A stretch of DNA of 64,000 nt, from NCBI RefSeq assembly GCF_042180575.1, contig NZ_CP170094.1:3286001-3350000 (forward strand). The letters run 5' to 3'. Below are positions 33,921-42,859 of this stretch, piece by piece; positions within the stretch are counted from its first letter, which is position 1; every line of letters starts with the position of its first letter. Position numbers and translations under genes: made by a program. The notes beneath the pieces are model-generated. The model ran no database searches. It had not been told where the DNA came from and saw only the letters and a program-made list of their open reading frames with translations. The stretch comes from Bernardetia sp042180575 (GTDB taxonomy: Bacteria; Bacteroidota; Bacteroidia; Cytophagales; Bernardetiaceae).

Positions 33921-34896
33921 TATTTTAGTTACTGGAATAGGTGGAAATGTTGGACAAGGTATATTAAGGAATATACATACTTATGCAAAAGAAAATGAAA
34001 AGTTTACTTTTCGTATCATAGGCATAAATGTAACACCTATTTCAGCAGGGAATCATCTTTGTGATGAAGTTTATGAGATAGAATATGCTTATGATAAAAA
34101 CTATATTCCTTCAATTATTTCTATTTGTGAAAAAGAAAATATAGATGTTATCTTTCCAAGTACAGATTATGAAGTCTATTATCTGAGTAAAAATAGTGAT
34201 AAGTTGCCCAAAATGGCTGTTTCTCCTACCGAAACAAATGAAGTTTTTTTGGATAAATACAAAACATGGGAGTTTTTCTCACAACATCAAATTCCATTTG
34301 CTCATTCTTATTTGCCTTCTACTTATCCTCCAAATACTTTTTTATCTTATATTTTAAAACCAAAAGAAGGAAGAGGTTCAAGAGGAATCCATATTAATCC
34401 TAAAAATATAAAAGAATTTAGTGATGATTATATGGTTCAAGAGTTATGGACAGGAAAAGAAATTACTTGTGCTTTTTATGTTACTCGCCAACAAAAACTA
34501 CATGGATTTATTACCTTTGAGCGAGAGTTACAAAGTGGAGCAACAGCCTTTTGTGAAGTGATAGAAAAATACGATTTAGAATTAGAAAAAATCATCCAAA
34601 AAATGATGACTCATCTAACTATTATAGGTTCTTGTAACATTCAAGCCATAGTAACAGAAAAAGGGCAAATTATTCCTTTTGAAATAAATGGAAGAATATC
34701 AGGAACAAACTCTATTCGTTCACAATTTGGCTTTAAAGATATAGAATATATACTGGAAGAATATGTTTTTGATAAAGAACCTTCTGCTCCAAAAATTACA
34801 AAAGGAAGTGCAATACGTATTTTAATGGATGTTATTTATCCAAACTCAGAACTTGATAAACCTAAAAATACTAAAACAGACCATTTTATTTATTAA
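33904..34896 (+). CDS. ATP-grasp ligase-like enzyme (CarB-type)
   Basis: A 330-residue ATP-grasp protein. The pre-ATP-grasp domain begins ILVTGIGGNVGQGILRNIH, the ATP part has YILKPKEGRGSRGI and VQELWTGKEITCAFYV, and the metal-binding Glu/Asn are in IIPFEINGRISGTNS. Enzymes of this fold join a carboxylate to an amine or other nucleophile through an acyl phosphate. Members next to sugar genes may decorate sugars with amino acids or acids, but the substrate here is unknown. The start overlaps the epimerase gene, and the HAD gene follows after three bases. Confidence 0.87.
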   Translation: MKRTINILVTGIGGNVGQGILRNIHTYAKENEKFTFRIIGINVTPISAGNHLCDEVYEIEYAYDKNYIPSIISICEKENIDVIFPSTDYEVYYLSKNSDKLPKMAVSPTETNEVFLDKYKTWEFFSQHQIPFAHSYLPSTYPPNTFLSYILKPKEGRGSRGIHINPKNIKEFSDDYMVQELWTGKEITCAFYVTRQQKLHGFITFERELQSGATAFCEVIEKYDLELEKIIQKMMTHLTIIGSCNIQAIVTEKGQIIPFEINGRISGTNSIRSQFGFKDIEYILEEYVFDKEPSAPKITKGSAIRILMDVIYPNSELDKPKNTKTDHFIY

Positions 34897-34899
34897 AAA

Positions 34900-35544
34900 A
34901 TGCCTTACAATTATATATTTTTTGATGTTGCTAATACACTACTACACAAACCTGAATTATTTACAAAAATAAATCAAGTATTAGTAGATCAAGGTTATGA
35001 AATAGACATAAAACATCTAAAACAGGTTCATAAACTGCTTAGTGAGACTATTATCTTTCCTGATAAAACATCTAAAGATTTTTATAAGCAATTTAATGCA
35101 GAACTGCTTTATGCTATTGGTATTTTGCCTACTAATATGTTACTAGAAAAGATTTTTTCAGCTTGCACATATATGGAGTGGAAAACATTTGACGATACAG
35201 ATTTTATCAATCAGATTTCTATTCCAATAGGTATTATTTCAAATTGGGATACATCTTTAGAAACTAAATTAAAATCTTATTTTGATTATGATTTTTTCGA
35301 GATTTATGGTTCACAAAAAGAAGGCGTAAAAAAACCATCTTTAGATTTTTATAAAAGAGCTATCAAAAATTTAGATTGTCCTCCAAATCAAATTCTATAT
35401 GTAGGAGATTCTATAAAATTAGATATAGAACCTGCTCGTAAATTAGGTATAGAAGCTATTTTGATTGATAGAGAAAATGTATTTCCTTACTATAAAGAAC
35501 CCAAAATTAATTCATTACATCAACTTTCTACATTTTTAGATTGA
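34900..35544 (+). CDS. HAD-superfamily protein lacking the second motif-I Asp
   Basis: A 214-residue HAD fold. Motif I is FFDVANTLL: the nucleophile Asp9 is present but the usual second Asp (general acid, DxD) is Ala11. Motif II is GIISNWDTS, motif III the Lys in GVKKPSLDFY, and motif IV is YVGDSIKLDIEP with both acidic residues. Loss of the second Asp is seen in dehalogenase-like or non-phosphatase HAD proteins, so simple phosphatase activity is doubtful. The protein lies between the ATP-grasp and glycosyltransferase genes with three- and fifteen-base spacers, so it serves the same pathway. Confidence 0.85.
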   Translation: MPYNYIFFDVANTLLHKPELFTKINQVLVDQGYEIDIKHLKQVHKLLSETIIFPDKTSKDFYKQFNAELLYAIGILPTNMLLEKIFSACTYMEWKTFDDTDFINQISIPIGIISNWDTSLETKLKSYFDYDFFEIYGSQKEGVKKPSLDFYKRAIKNLDCPPNQILYVGDSIKLDIEPARKLGIEAILIDRENVFPYYKEPKINSLHQLSTFLD

Positions 35545-35559
35545 TTCATTATATAGACT

Positions 35560-36501
35560 ATGTTAAAAGACAAACTACTTTCTTTGGTTGTTCCTGTATA
35601 TTTTGAAGAAGAATGTATCGAACAGTTTATTGCAGAAACGACGAAAGTATTAAAAGACCATGATATTAATTATGAAATTATTTTTATTGATGATGGAAGT
35701 AAAGATAATACTGTAGAGCTAATAAAAACACAGGCTCTAACAAATAATAATCTGAAATTAATAGAGTTTTCTTATAATCATGGCAAACAAGCAGCACTTA
35801 CAGCAGGAATAACATATTCCAACGGAGATTATTTGCTTATGATGGATCCTGATTTACAAGACCCTCCTTTAGAAATTCCAAATTTTATAAAAAAAATAGA
35901 AGAAGGATATGATTTAGTATTTGGTGTACGCAAAGAGAAAAAAGATAATATCATAAATGTACTTTTCTCTAAACTTTTTTGGTGGGTTTTGGAGCATTTT
36001 ACAGGACTTAATTTGCCTAGAGGCTTGGCTGTAATGCGTATTTTTAATCGTCGTTTTACGAATCAGTTTTTGAAGTATAATGAATCAAGCAGATTTATAG
36101 AAGGAATGTTTATGCATGTGGGAATGAAACAAACTACTATTACAATCGAACAACGAGAACGTTTTGCTGGTGTAAGTAAATTTAATTTTAGTCGAAAACT
36201 CAATCTTGCCTTTGATGCTATTTTAGATTTTTCAGACCTTCCTCTCAAAAATATTATTCGTATAGGTTCTTATATGGTTATGTTTGGTTTTTTTGCTGCT
36301 TTTTTTATCATTGTTGCCAAACTTCTTCTCATTGATTTTCAAATGGGTTGGTCTTCTATAATGGTTTCTATGCTTATTGGTTTTGGTATTCAACTGATAA
36401 TGATGGGAATTGTGGGAGTTTATGTAGGAAAGATATATAAGCAAGTCAAACAAAGACCTCTTTATTCAGTCAAAACAGTTACTAATTTAGAAGAAAAATG
36501 A
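35560..36501 (+). CDS. GtrB/DPM-type polyprenyl-phosphate glycosyltransferase
   Basis: A 313-residue family 2 glycosyltransferase with the soluble GT-A domain in residues 1-220 (LSLVVPVYFEEECIEQFIAE, EIIFIDDGSKDNT, LMMDPDLQDPPLEIP) and two membrane helices at about 230-295. This is the layout of GtrB, ArnC and dolichol-phosphate-mannose synthases, which load a sugar onto undecaprenyl phosphate on the cytoplasmic face. The lipid-linked sugar is then flipped and used to modify a surface glycan. The stop overlaps the start of the next gene by four bases (ATGA), so translation is coupled to the acetyltransferase. Confidence 0.92.
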   Translation: MLKDKLLSLVVPVYFEEECIEQFIAETTKVLKDHDINYEIIFIDDGSKDNTVELIKTQALTNNNLKLIEFSYNHGKQAALTAGITYSNGDYLLMMDPDLQDPPLEIPNFIKKIEEGYDLVFGVRKEKKDNIINVLFSKLFWWVLEHFTGLNLPRGLAVMRIFNRRFTNQFLKYNESSRFIEGMFMHVGMKQTTITIEQRERFAGVSKFNFSRKLNLAFDAILDFSDLPLKNIIRIGSYMVMFGFFAAFFIIVAKLLLIDFQMGWSSIMVSMLIGFGIQLIMMGIVGVYVGKIYKQVKQRPLYSVKTVTNLEEK

Positions 36502-37133
36502 AAAAAAAACTAGCTATTATTGGAGCAGCAGATTTAGGACAACTTATAGCACATCATGCAAAAGCTTGTGACTTTGAAGTAGTTGGTTTTTATGATGATT
36601 TTCAAACACTTGAAAGTGCTGACAATAAATTTATTCTTTTAGGCAAAATTGCTGACATAGAAAAAGACTTTAAAGCAGATAAATTTGATGAAATCAGTAT
36701 TGCCATAGGTTACAAACACCTTGAATTTAAAGAACAAATACTTCATAAACTATTATCTCAGAATATTCCGTTAGCTTCTATTGTTCATCCTTCTGCATAT
36801 ATAGATTCTAGTGCAAAAATAGGTAAGGGAGTTGTTATTTTGCCTCACACTACTGTAGATGCAGGTTGTAAGATTGGTCATGGTGTTTTACTCAATACGG
36901 CTGTTTGTATTGCCCATGATACAGAAATAAAAACCTGTTGTTTTATTGCTCCTTCAGCAGCTTTAGCAGGCTTTATTAAAGTTGAAAAAAGGTGTTTTTT
37001 GGGAATCAATAGCACTATTATAGATAATATTTCTATTTGTCAAGACACTCAAATTGGTGCAGGGACAGTTGTTACTAAATCTATTACAGAAAAAGGGCTT
37101 TATGTAGGAGTGCCTGCTAAAAAAAACAAATAA
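36498..37133 (+). CDS. NeuD/PglD-type sugar O- or N-acetyltransferase
   Basis: A 211-residue protein of the NeuD/PglD family. Residues 1-85 form a small Rossmann-like substrate domain (KLAIIGAADLGQLIAHHAKA, DEISIAIGYKHLEFKEQILH), and the rest is a left-handed hexapeptide-repeat helix with the catalytic His in LPHTTVDAGCKIGHGV and IAHDTE. PglD acetylates a UDP-4-amino-sugar; with the WecE-type aminotransferase two genes on, the likely reaction here is acetylation of a dTDP-4-amino-4,6-dideoxyhexose, by analogy with the VioA/VioB pathway. That is inference. It starts inside the glycosyltransferase stop. Confidence 0.88.
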   Translation: MKKKLAIIGAADLGQLIAHHAKACDFEVVGFYDDFQTLESADNKFILLGKIADIEKDFKADKFDEISIAIGYKHLEFKEQILHKLLSQNIPLASIVHPSAYIDSSAKIGKGVVILPHTTVDAGCKIGHGVLLNTAVCIAHDTEIKTCCFIAPSAALAGFIKVEKRCFLGINSTIIDNISICQDTQIGAGTVVTKSITEKGLYVGVPAKKNK

Positions 37134-37158
37134 ATAGCATTTTTATAAAAGAATAATA

Positions 37159-38337
37159 ATGAGTAAAGGTAAGGAAGAAAGAATCTTTTTTAAAGGACTA
37201 AACGAACTTAGAGCTATAGCAGCTTTGGCAGTTGTTTTTCACCATATTGAACTTTATAAAAGAATGGGAGGCAAAGCTTCTCTTATAGGCATTTCTGAAT
37301 TGTCTTATTTTACAAATAGTATTGGTAAACATGGAGTATATTTATTTTTTGTTTTGAGTGGGTTTTTGATTACTTATTTATTATTTATAGAACAAGAAAG
37401 ATATGATAAGATAAATGTAAAAGATTTTTATGTGAGAAGAGTCCTTCGTATTTGGCCTCTTTATTATTTGATAGTTTTTTTATCTTTTTTTATTGTACCC
37501 CTATTGCCTGATTTATTACCTTTTTTGAAAGGGGAAACCAATTATATAAACAGGATAAATGTTATCTCTGATTCTTTCTACTTAAAATTAGCTCTTTTTT
37601 TAATGTTTTTTTCTCATATTGCTTTGGCTACGAAATCTGCTATAGCAGGAGCTGCTCAAACTTGGTCAGTAAGTGTAGAAGAACAATTTTATATTTTTTG
37701 GCCTGTTTTACTCAAATTATTCAAAAAAAATATTGTGTATGTTGCTTTAATTATCATTTTTTTTAAGCCCTTATTTCTGATAGGTTTTAAGTATGCACTA
37801 AATAATTATGAAATATTGAATTATAAAATCTTATTTTATTTTTATACCTATTTAGTTGAATTTCCTGTACATTATATGTGTATTGGTGCTTTAACAGCTT
37901 ACTTGTTTTTTTATTATAAAGAGGTTGTTATAAGATTATTTAGTCATAAATTAATTATAATTGGTCTTTATGTTTCAACATGTGTATTGCTTTTTTATCC
38001 AGTTCTTATTTTGAATAAAGGACTACCTATATTATTTGGAGGTATTATTCTTCATGTAATCACAGCAAAAAAGATTTTTGAGAAACAAAAAACGATTCTA
38101 AATTTTTTAGGCAAAATATCGTATGGCATTTATATGTATCATCCTATCATAATGTTTTTATGTTTTGGTTTGATAAACTCATCAGATATTCAAAATATTA
38201 TTTTATATAATGTTTTGGTTTATTTCTCAATTATTTCTCTAACTATTGGAATAAGTTATTTATCTTATACTTATTTTGAAAAATATTTTCTAAATTTCAA
38301 GCACAAATTCTCTAAAGTAAAAAGTGGAGATAGTTAA
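37159..38337 (+). CDS. Acyltransferase 3 (OafA-like) membrane protein
   Basis: A 392-residue, about ten-helix membrane acyltransferase. Family motifs are LNELRAIAALAVVFHHIELY with the catalytic-site His, YVRRVLRIWPLYYL (the R-x10-H-like arginine motif) and TWSVSVEEQFYIFWPVLL. These proteins transfer acetyl or other acyl groups onto sugars of O-antigen, peptidoglycan or exopolysaccharides at the membrane. It has no SGNH tail. Its place between PglD-like and WecE-like genes ties it to the same surface glycan. A second protein of the family is at 44263. Confidence 0.92.
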   Translation: MSKGKEERIFFKGLNELRAIAALAVVFHHIELYKRMGGKASLIGISELSYFTNSIGKHGVYLFFVLSGFLITYLLFIEQERYDKINVKDFYVRRVLRIWPLYYLIVFLSFFIVPLLPDLLPFLKGETNYINRINVISDSFYLKLALFLMFFSHIALATKSAIAGAAQTWSVSVEEQFYIFWPVLLKLFKKNIVYVALIIIFFKPLFLIGFKYALNNYEILNYKILFYFYTYLVEFPVHYMCIGALTAYLFFYYKEVVIRLFSHKLIIIGLYVSTCVLLFYPVLILNKGLPILFGGIILHVITAKKIFEKQKTILNFLGKISYGIYMYHPIIMFLCFGLINSSDIQNIILYNVLVYFSIISLTIGISYLSYTYFEKYFLNFKHKFSKVKSGDS

Positions 38338-38386
38338 AAAATATTTTTAGAGCATTATTTTTTCATGTTATCTTAATTACTACTGT

Positions 38387-39517
38387 ATGAATCTTATAAC
38401 TTTTAATAAGCCTTATCTAACAGGAAAAGAAACGGAGTATATTCGTCAATCAGTTGAGAGTAAAAAAATCTCTGGAGATGGCATGTTTACCAAAAAAAGT
38501 CATCAGTTTTTTGAACAAAAATATGGTTTCAAAAAATGTTTGCTTACTACCTCTTGTACAGATGCACTTGAAATGGCTGCTCTTCTTATTGATTTGAAGG
38601 AAGATGATGAGGTAATTATGCCATCTTATACCTTTGTTTCTACTTCGAATGCCTTTGTTTTGCGTGGTGCAAAAATAGTTTTTGCAGATAGTGAACAAAA
38701 TACTCCAAATATTGATGCTGATAAAATAGAAGAACTTATTACGCCAAAAACGAAAGCTATTGTAGTCGTTCATTATGCTGGAATGGCTTGTGACATGGAC
38801 AAAGTTATGTCTATTGCTGATAAATATAATTTATTTGTAATTGAAGATGCTGCACAAGCTATTGATAGTTTTTATAATGAAAAACCATTGGGAAGTATTG
38901 GACATTTGGCTGCTTTTTCGTTTCATGAAACTAAAAATATTATTTCGGGAGAAGGTGGAATGTTAGTCATTAATGATGATAGATTTGTCAAGCGTGCTGA
39001 AATTATTAGAGAAAAAGGAACAAATCGTTCGGCTTTTTTTAGAGGCGAAATAGATAAATATGGTTGGGTAGATATTGGTTCTTCTTTTTTGCCTTCTGAT
39101 ATTATTGCAGCTTTTTTGTATGCTCAATTAGAAAACTTAGAAGATATACAAAGCCGTAGAAAAAATATTTGGAATAAGTATCAAGAAGGATTGAAAGAAT
39201 TAGATGAGAAAAGATTAGTAAAAACACCTCAAATACCTAGCTATGCAACTAATAATGCACACATGTTTTATTTGATTTGTAATACTATTGAAGAACGCTC
39301 AGCACTTATTTCTAAGTTAAAAGAAAATGATATAAATGCTGTTTTTCATTATTTATCACTTCATAAATCTCCTTTTTATAACGATAAACATGATGGAAGA
39401 GAGCTTCTAAATTGTGATAAATATGCAAATTGTTTAGTTCGTCTTCCTTTTTATTACGAACTTACAGAAGAAGAAATAGACAAAATAATTGAAGTAATTA
39501 CTGAATTTTATTCTTAA
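38387..39517 (+). CDS. dTDP-4-amino-4,6-dideoxygalactose transaminase (WecE/RffA-like)
   Basis: A 376-residue PLP-dependent DegT/DnrJ/EryC1 aminotransferase that agrees closely with E. coli WecE along its length: SGDGMFTKKSHQFFEQ, LLTTSCTDALEMAALL, DEVIMPSYTFVSTSNAFVLR, VHYAGMACDMDKVM and FHETKNIISGEGGM, where the Lys binds PLP. WecE converts dTDP-4-keto-6-deoxyglucose to dTDP-4-amino-4,6-dideoxygalactose (Fuc4N). The dTDP-glucose synthesis genes are not in the window. It is the last gene of the cluster and is followed by a strong terminator. Confidence 0.9.
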   Translation: MNLITFNKPYLTGKETEYIRQSVESKKISGDGMFTKKSHQFFEQKYGFKKCLLTTSCTDALEMAALLIDLKEDDEVIMPSYTFVSTSNAFVLRGAKIVFADSEQNTPNIDADKIEELITPKTKAIVVVHYAGMACDMDKVMSIADKYNLFVIEDAAQAIDSFYNEKPLGSIGHLAAFSFHETKNIISGEGGMLVINDDRFVKRAEIIREKGTNRSAFFRGEIDKYGWVDIGSSFLPSDIIAAFLYAQLENLEDIQSRRKNIWNKYQEGLKELDEKRLVKTPQIPSYATNNAHMFYLICNTIEERSALISKLKENDINAVFHYLSLHKSPFYNDKHDGRELLNCDKYANCLVRLPFYYELTEEEIDKIIEVITEFYS

Positions 39518-39546
39518 CATAATCTCAAAAGTTACTATCAAATCAC

Positions 39547-39591
39547 AAAAAACCGTTTTATTATTCTATAAAATAATAAAACGGTTTTTTT
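39547..39591 (+). terminator. Strong terminator at the end of the glycan cluster
   Basis: CCGTTTTATTATT (39553-39565) pairs perfectly with AATAATAAAACGG (39572-39584), extended by an A-run and T-run on either side, with a 6-base loop. It can act in both directions and so may also stop the M13 peptidase transcript coming the other way. Confidence 0.9.
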
Positions 39592-39797
39592 GATTAAAAC
39601 TAAATTTTTCTGTTTTTGGTATTTCTACCAACGACATTATACCAAAATAAATATTAAACTTCACTGGTGCAAGATTCTATCTTGTATCTATCTATCTATT
39701 TCGTCAGTATATGCTGACAAAAAAGAGCGTCCAAGCAAAATACTTGAACGAGAAATCTAAAGGGAAACATAGATTTTATTTTGGTATTATTATCTGT

Positions 39798-41888
39798 TTA
39801 CCAAATAACAATTTGTTTTTCTCTACGCATTTTGTCGCCTTCTTTTACCTCAAAAGCAGTAAAGAAAGGATCAAAATTACTCAAAGGTCCATTTGCACGA
39901 AACATACCTGGTGAGTGATAATCTACTTCAATTCGGTTGCGAAGCTCTTCATCTGTGAAGTTTACACGCCAAATTTGCGCCCAACTAATAAAGAAACGCT
40001 GCTCTGGCGTAAATTCATCTTGATTTTCTGGTTTGCCATCTCTAGCCCACGCTTTTTGAAGTGCATCATAAGCCACAGCCATTCCACCCAAATCAGCAAT
40101 ATTTTCGCCTAAAGTTGCATCACCTTTTACATTGATACCATCCAAAACTGTGTACTCACTATATTGATTGATAAGCGAAGTTGTTTTTTCTTTGAATTGT
40201 TCTTTGTCTGTATCTGTCCACCAATTATTCATGTTTCCTTCTGCGTCATACTGACTTCCTTGGTCATCAAAACCATGAGAAATTTCGTGTCCGATAACTG
40301 CACCAATTCCACCATAATTTACGGCATCATCAGCATATTCGCTAAAGAAAGGAGGTTGAAGTATTCCAGCAGGAAATACAATTTCGTTACTTGTTGGATT
40401 GTAGTAGGCATTTACAGTAGAAGGTGTCATGTGCCATTCTGATTTATCGACAGGAGTTCCTATTTTTGCCAAGTTATCTTTTAACCACCAAGCACTTGCA
40501 TTCATAAAATTTTGAGCATAATTATCTTCTGAAAGCTCAAGTCCTTCGTAGGCTTTCCAAGCATCAGGATAACCAATTTTTGTAGTAATGGCAGAAAGTT
40601 TGGTAAGAGCTTGTTTCTTTGTGTCCTCACTCATCCATTCTAATCCTTTGATATGGTCTTCAAAACTTGCACGAACATCTTGTATCATTATTTCAGCACG
40701 TTCTTTTGCTTTTGGACTAAATGCCTCTTTTACATAAAGCTGACCTAAAGAGTGACCAACACTTCTATCAATTACATTCAAGACAAGTTTCCAACGCTCT
40801 TGCATTTCATTTTGTCCACGCATTGTTTTGTTATAGAAATCAAATGCTTCTTTCTCAAAATCTTTATTTAAAAAATTAGCAAAACTACTAGCAAGTTGAT
40901 ATTTTTGATAATCTTTAAGGGCATCCAAAGAGTTGCTTTTTAAGGCTTTACTCAACCCTGTAAAGAATTCAGGTTCTCCTAAAATAACATTCTCTACACT
41001 CTCAATATTTTGAATTCCGATGTCAGACAAGTGCTGTTTCCAATCTATGTTTGGAGAAAGTTTTTGAAGTTCAGCTAATGTCATTTTGTTATAATTCTTT
41101 TCTGTATCTCTGCGCTCTGCTGGCGTGCGAGAAACTTTAGCAAGAGCCGTTTCGATAGCAACTACGTTTTGAGCTTTTTTAGCTGCTGTTTCTTCATTTT
41201 CTCCCATCAAAACAAACATATTAGCGACATGCTTTTCAAAAGCTGCTAATTTTTCTTTAAGGTCAGCAGTTTCGTAATAGGCTTTTGGAAGTGAAGTTCC
41301 TCCTTGATTCATATAAAGTGCATTTGTAGAACTGTTTTTTTCATCAGCCGTTACATAAACACTAAATAAAGAACCTGCAATAGCTTTTTGATTTGCTGTT
41401 ACTTTCAAAAGCTCTTCTAAAGTAGTTGCTTTATTGATTGCCTCTACATGAATTTCCATAGGCTTCATTCCCATTTCTTCACGTTTTGCTTCATTCATTC
41501 CACTTTTGTAAAATGCAGCTACATGACCTTCAGCAGAAGTTGGAGAAGCAGAGGTATTATTTGCAGCATTTTCAGCCACACGTTTTAATATTTCTCTGTT
41601 TCTTTCCAAAATTTCGCTAAAACTTGTCCAGCGAGTTTCAGAAGCAGGAATAGGATTGTTTTTGAGCCAACTTCCATTTACATACATAAAAAAGTCGTCT
41701 TGAGGACGAATAGTTGTATCAAAGTTAGCCAAATCAATAGCTAAATAATCGGTTGGTTTGTTGTCAGTTGCTACTTCTTCGGTTGCTTCGGTAGCAGTAG
41801 ATTTTTTTGGTTCATTGCAAGAAGTCAAGCCAAGTCCGAAAGTCAGACCAAGTGTAACAGCTCCAATTTTGTAGATAGAATGTTTCAT
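39798..41888 (-). CDS. M13-family (neprilysin/PepO-like) metallopeptidase lipoprotein
   Basis: A 696-residue zinc endopeptidase. The lipobox GLTSC puts the lipid on Cys24, so it acts in the periplasm or at the outer membrane. The N-terminal M13 domain begins DDFFMYVNGSWLKNNPIPAS and the catalytic domain has AVIGHEISHGFDDQGSQYD (HExxH zinc motif) followed about 60 residues later by GENIADLGGMAVAYDA (third ligand Glu) and the C-terminal HSPGMFRANGPLSN segment. All catalytic residues are intact. It degrades oligopeptides. Single gene; a palindromic repeat region lies upstream. Confidence 0.95.
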   Translation of the reverse strand: MKHSIYKIGAVTLGLTFGLGLTSCNEPKKSTATEATEEVATDNKPTDYLAIDLANFDTTIRPQDDFFMYVNGSWLKNNPIPASETRWTSFSEILERNREILKRVAENAANNTSASPTSAEGHVAAFYKSGMNEAKREEMGMKPMEIHVEAINKATTLEELLKVTANQKAIAGSLFSVYVTADEKNSSTNALYMNQGGTSLPKAYYETADLKEKLAAFEKHVANMFVLMGENEETAAKKAQNVVAIETALAKVSRTPAERRDTEKNYNKMTLAELQKLSPNIDWKQHLSDIGIQNIESVENVILGEPEFFTGLSKALKSNSLDALKDYQKYQLASSFANFLNKDFEKEAFDFYNKTMRGQNEMQERWKLVLNVIDRSVGHSLGQLYVKEAFSPKAKERAEIMIQDVRASFEDHIKGLEWMSEDTKKQALTKLSAITTKIGYPDAWKAYEGLELSEDNYAQNFMNASAWWLKDNLAKIGTPVDKSEWHMTPSTVNAYYNPTSNEIVFPAGILQPPFFSEYADDAVNYGGIGAVIGHEISHGFDDQGSQYDAEGNMNNWWTDTDKEQFKEKTTSLINQYSEYTVLDGINVKGDATLGENIADLGGMAVAYDALQKAWARDGKPENQDEFTPEQRFFISWAQIWRVNFTDEELRNRIEVDYHSPGMFRANGPLSNFDPFFTAFEVKEGDKMRREKQIVIW

Positions 41889-41909
41889 AAAATAGAATAT
41901 AAATGTAGT

Positions 41910-41972
41910 ACAGACTTTCTAGTCTGTGATAAAGTGTTTATGTATTTTTTCGAACAGACTGTGAAGTCAGTT
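41910..41972. repeat. Two CAGACT palindromes upstream of the M13 gene
   Basis: ACAGACTTTCTAGTCTGT (41910-41927) is a perfect palindrome with 4-base centre and AACAGACT-GTGA-AGTCAGTT (41953-41972) is a close second. A related CACAGACT/AATCTGTG pair occurs at 45893-45912, so it is a dispersed intergenic repeat; regulatory use is possible but unproven. Confidence 0.55.
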
Positions 41973-42100
41973 GTACTTATTCTTAACAAGATACATAATT
42001 CAGAAACTCTCAAAAAAATAGAGATGAATTTTTAAAGAATATTAGTAAAATACCTTATCTACTTTTGTTTTTTTAGGGAAATAAATCACAAATAACTATT

Positions 42101-42859
42101 CTATTGATTAAATAGCTTCAAAAATTTGTGAGGCAATTCGCTTTTTATAAAAATAGTTTCTTTTGTAAATGGATGAACAAATTCTAAACGACAAGCGTGT
42201 AGATAAATACCTTTTCCATTCAAAATTAATCCTTCTTTTCCATACTCTCTATCTCCCAAAATTGGATTTCCAATGCTTGCTAAGTGCTTTCGGAGTTGGT
42301 GTCTTCTTCCTGTTTGAGGTTTTAGTTTTACTAAATTCAAGAAATCAAACCGTTCTGATTTTACAGATTTAATAATTTTATAATCTGATTTTGATTCTTT
42401 TTCATCAACTTCTGTATTTATTATTCCTTCTAACTCCTTCATTTTCCCAATCGTAATAGCATAATACATTTTTTCTATTTCTTTATCCTCAAAAAGTTTG
42501 TTCAAAGCACGAATACTACTCGCTGTTTTTCCGACAAGCAAAACTCCTGTTGTTCCATAATCTAAGCGATGAACAGGTTGTGGAATAGTCGCATCTTCAA
42601 GAGTACTTGGTTTTAGGTTTTGAGGTAAAGCGTTTGCAATCGTTTTGAAAGCATTTCCACTTACCAAAATACCAGCAGGTTTGTGAATAACTGCCAAATA
42701 TTCATCTTCAAAAAGAACTTTCAAAGGAAAAATCAATTCTCTTTTTGATTTGCCTTTATTTTCATCTTTTGGAATAGACAAAACAATCATTTCTCCACCA
42801 GTTATAAAAGTAGCCGTCGTGGCAGGTTTATCATTTACAGTAATATAATTTTTCTTCAA
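42101..42859 (-). CDS. RluA-family pseudouridine synthase
   Basis: A pseudouridine synthase with the catalytic Asp in VHRLDYGTTGVLLVGKT and the family segments AVIHKPAGILVSG, RHQLRKHLASIGNPILGDRE and IYLHACRLEFVHPFT. It isomerises uridines in rRNA or tRNA. The coordinates use the first standard start codon, TTG 42859, giving 252 residues, but this begins in the middle of the N-terminal S4-like RNA-binding domain. The same frame stays open upstream and encodes conserved sequence of that domain (see 42860-42973), with no ATG, GTG or TTG. The true start is therefore further upstream and non-standard, or was lost by mutation. Confidence 0.88.
   Translation of the reverse strand: MKKNYITVNDKPATTATFITGGEMIVLSIPKDENKGKSKRELIFPLKVLFEDEYLAVIHKPAGILVSGNAFKTIANALPQNLKPSTLEDATIPQPVHRLDYGTTGVLLVGKTASSIRALNKLFEDKEIEKMYYAITIGKMKELEGIINTEVDEKESKSDYKIIKSVKSERFDFLNLVKLKPQTGRRHQLRKHLASIGNPILGDREYGKEGLILNGKGIYLHACRLEFVHPFTKETIFIKSELPHKFLKLFNQ

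Noticed and set aside
39687..39699. Short tandem TATC repeat.
   Set aside because: Only three to four units; too short to suggest phase variation.
39703..39718. Palindrome GTCAGTATATGCTGAC downstream of the glycan cluster.
   Set aside because: Short, single, AT-rich and with no promoter near; no support for a function.
39915..40442. Plus-strand open frames opposite the M13 peptidase, and similar antisense frames over the T9SS, TonB receptor and IleRS genes.
   Set aside because: They are shadows of strongly coding opposite-strand genes, with no family similarity and unlikely amino-acid composition.
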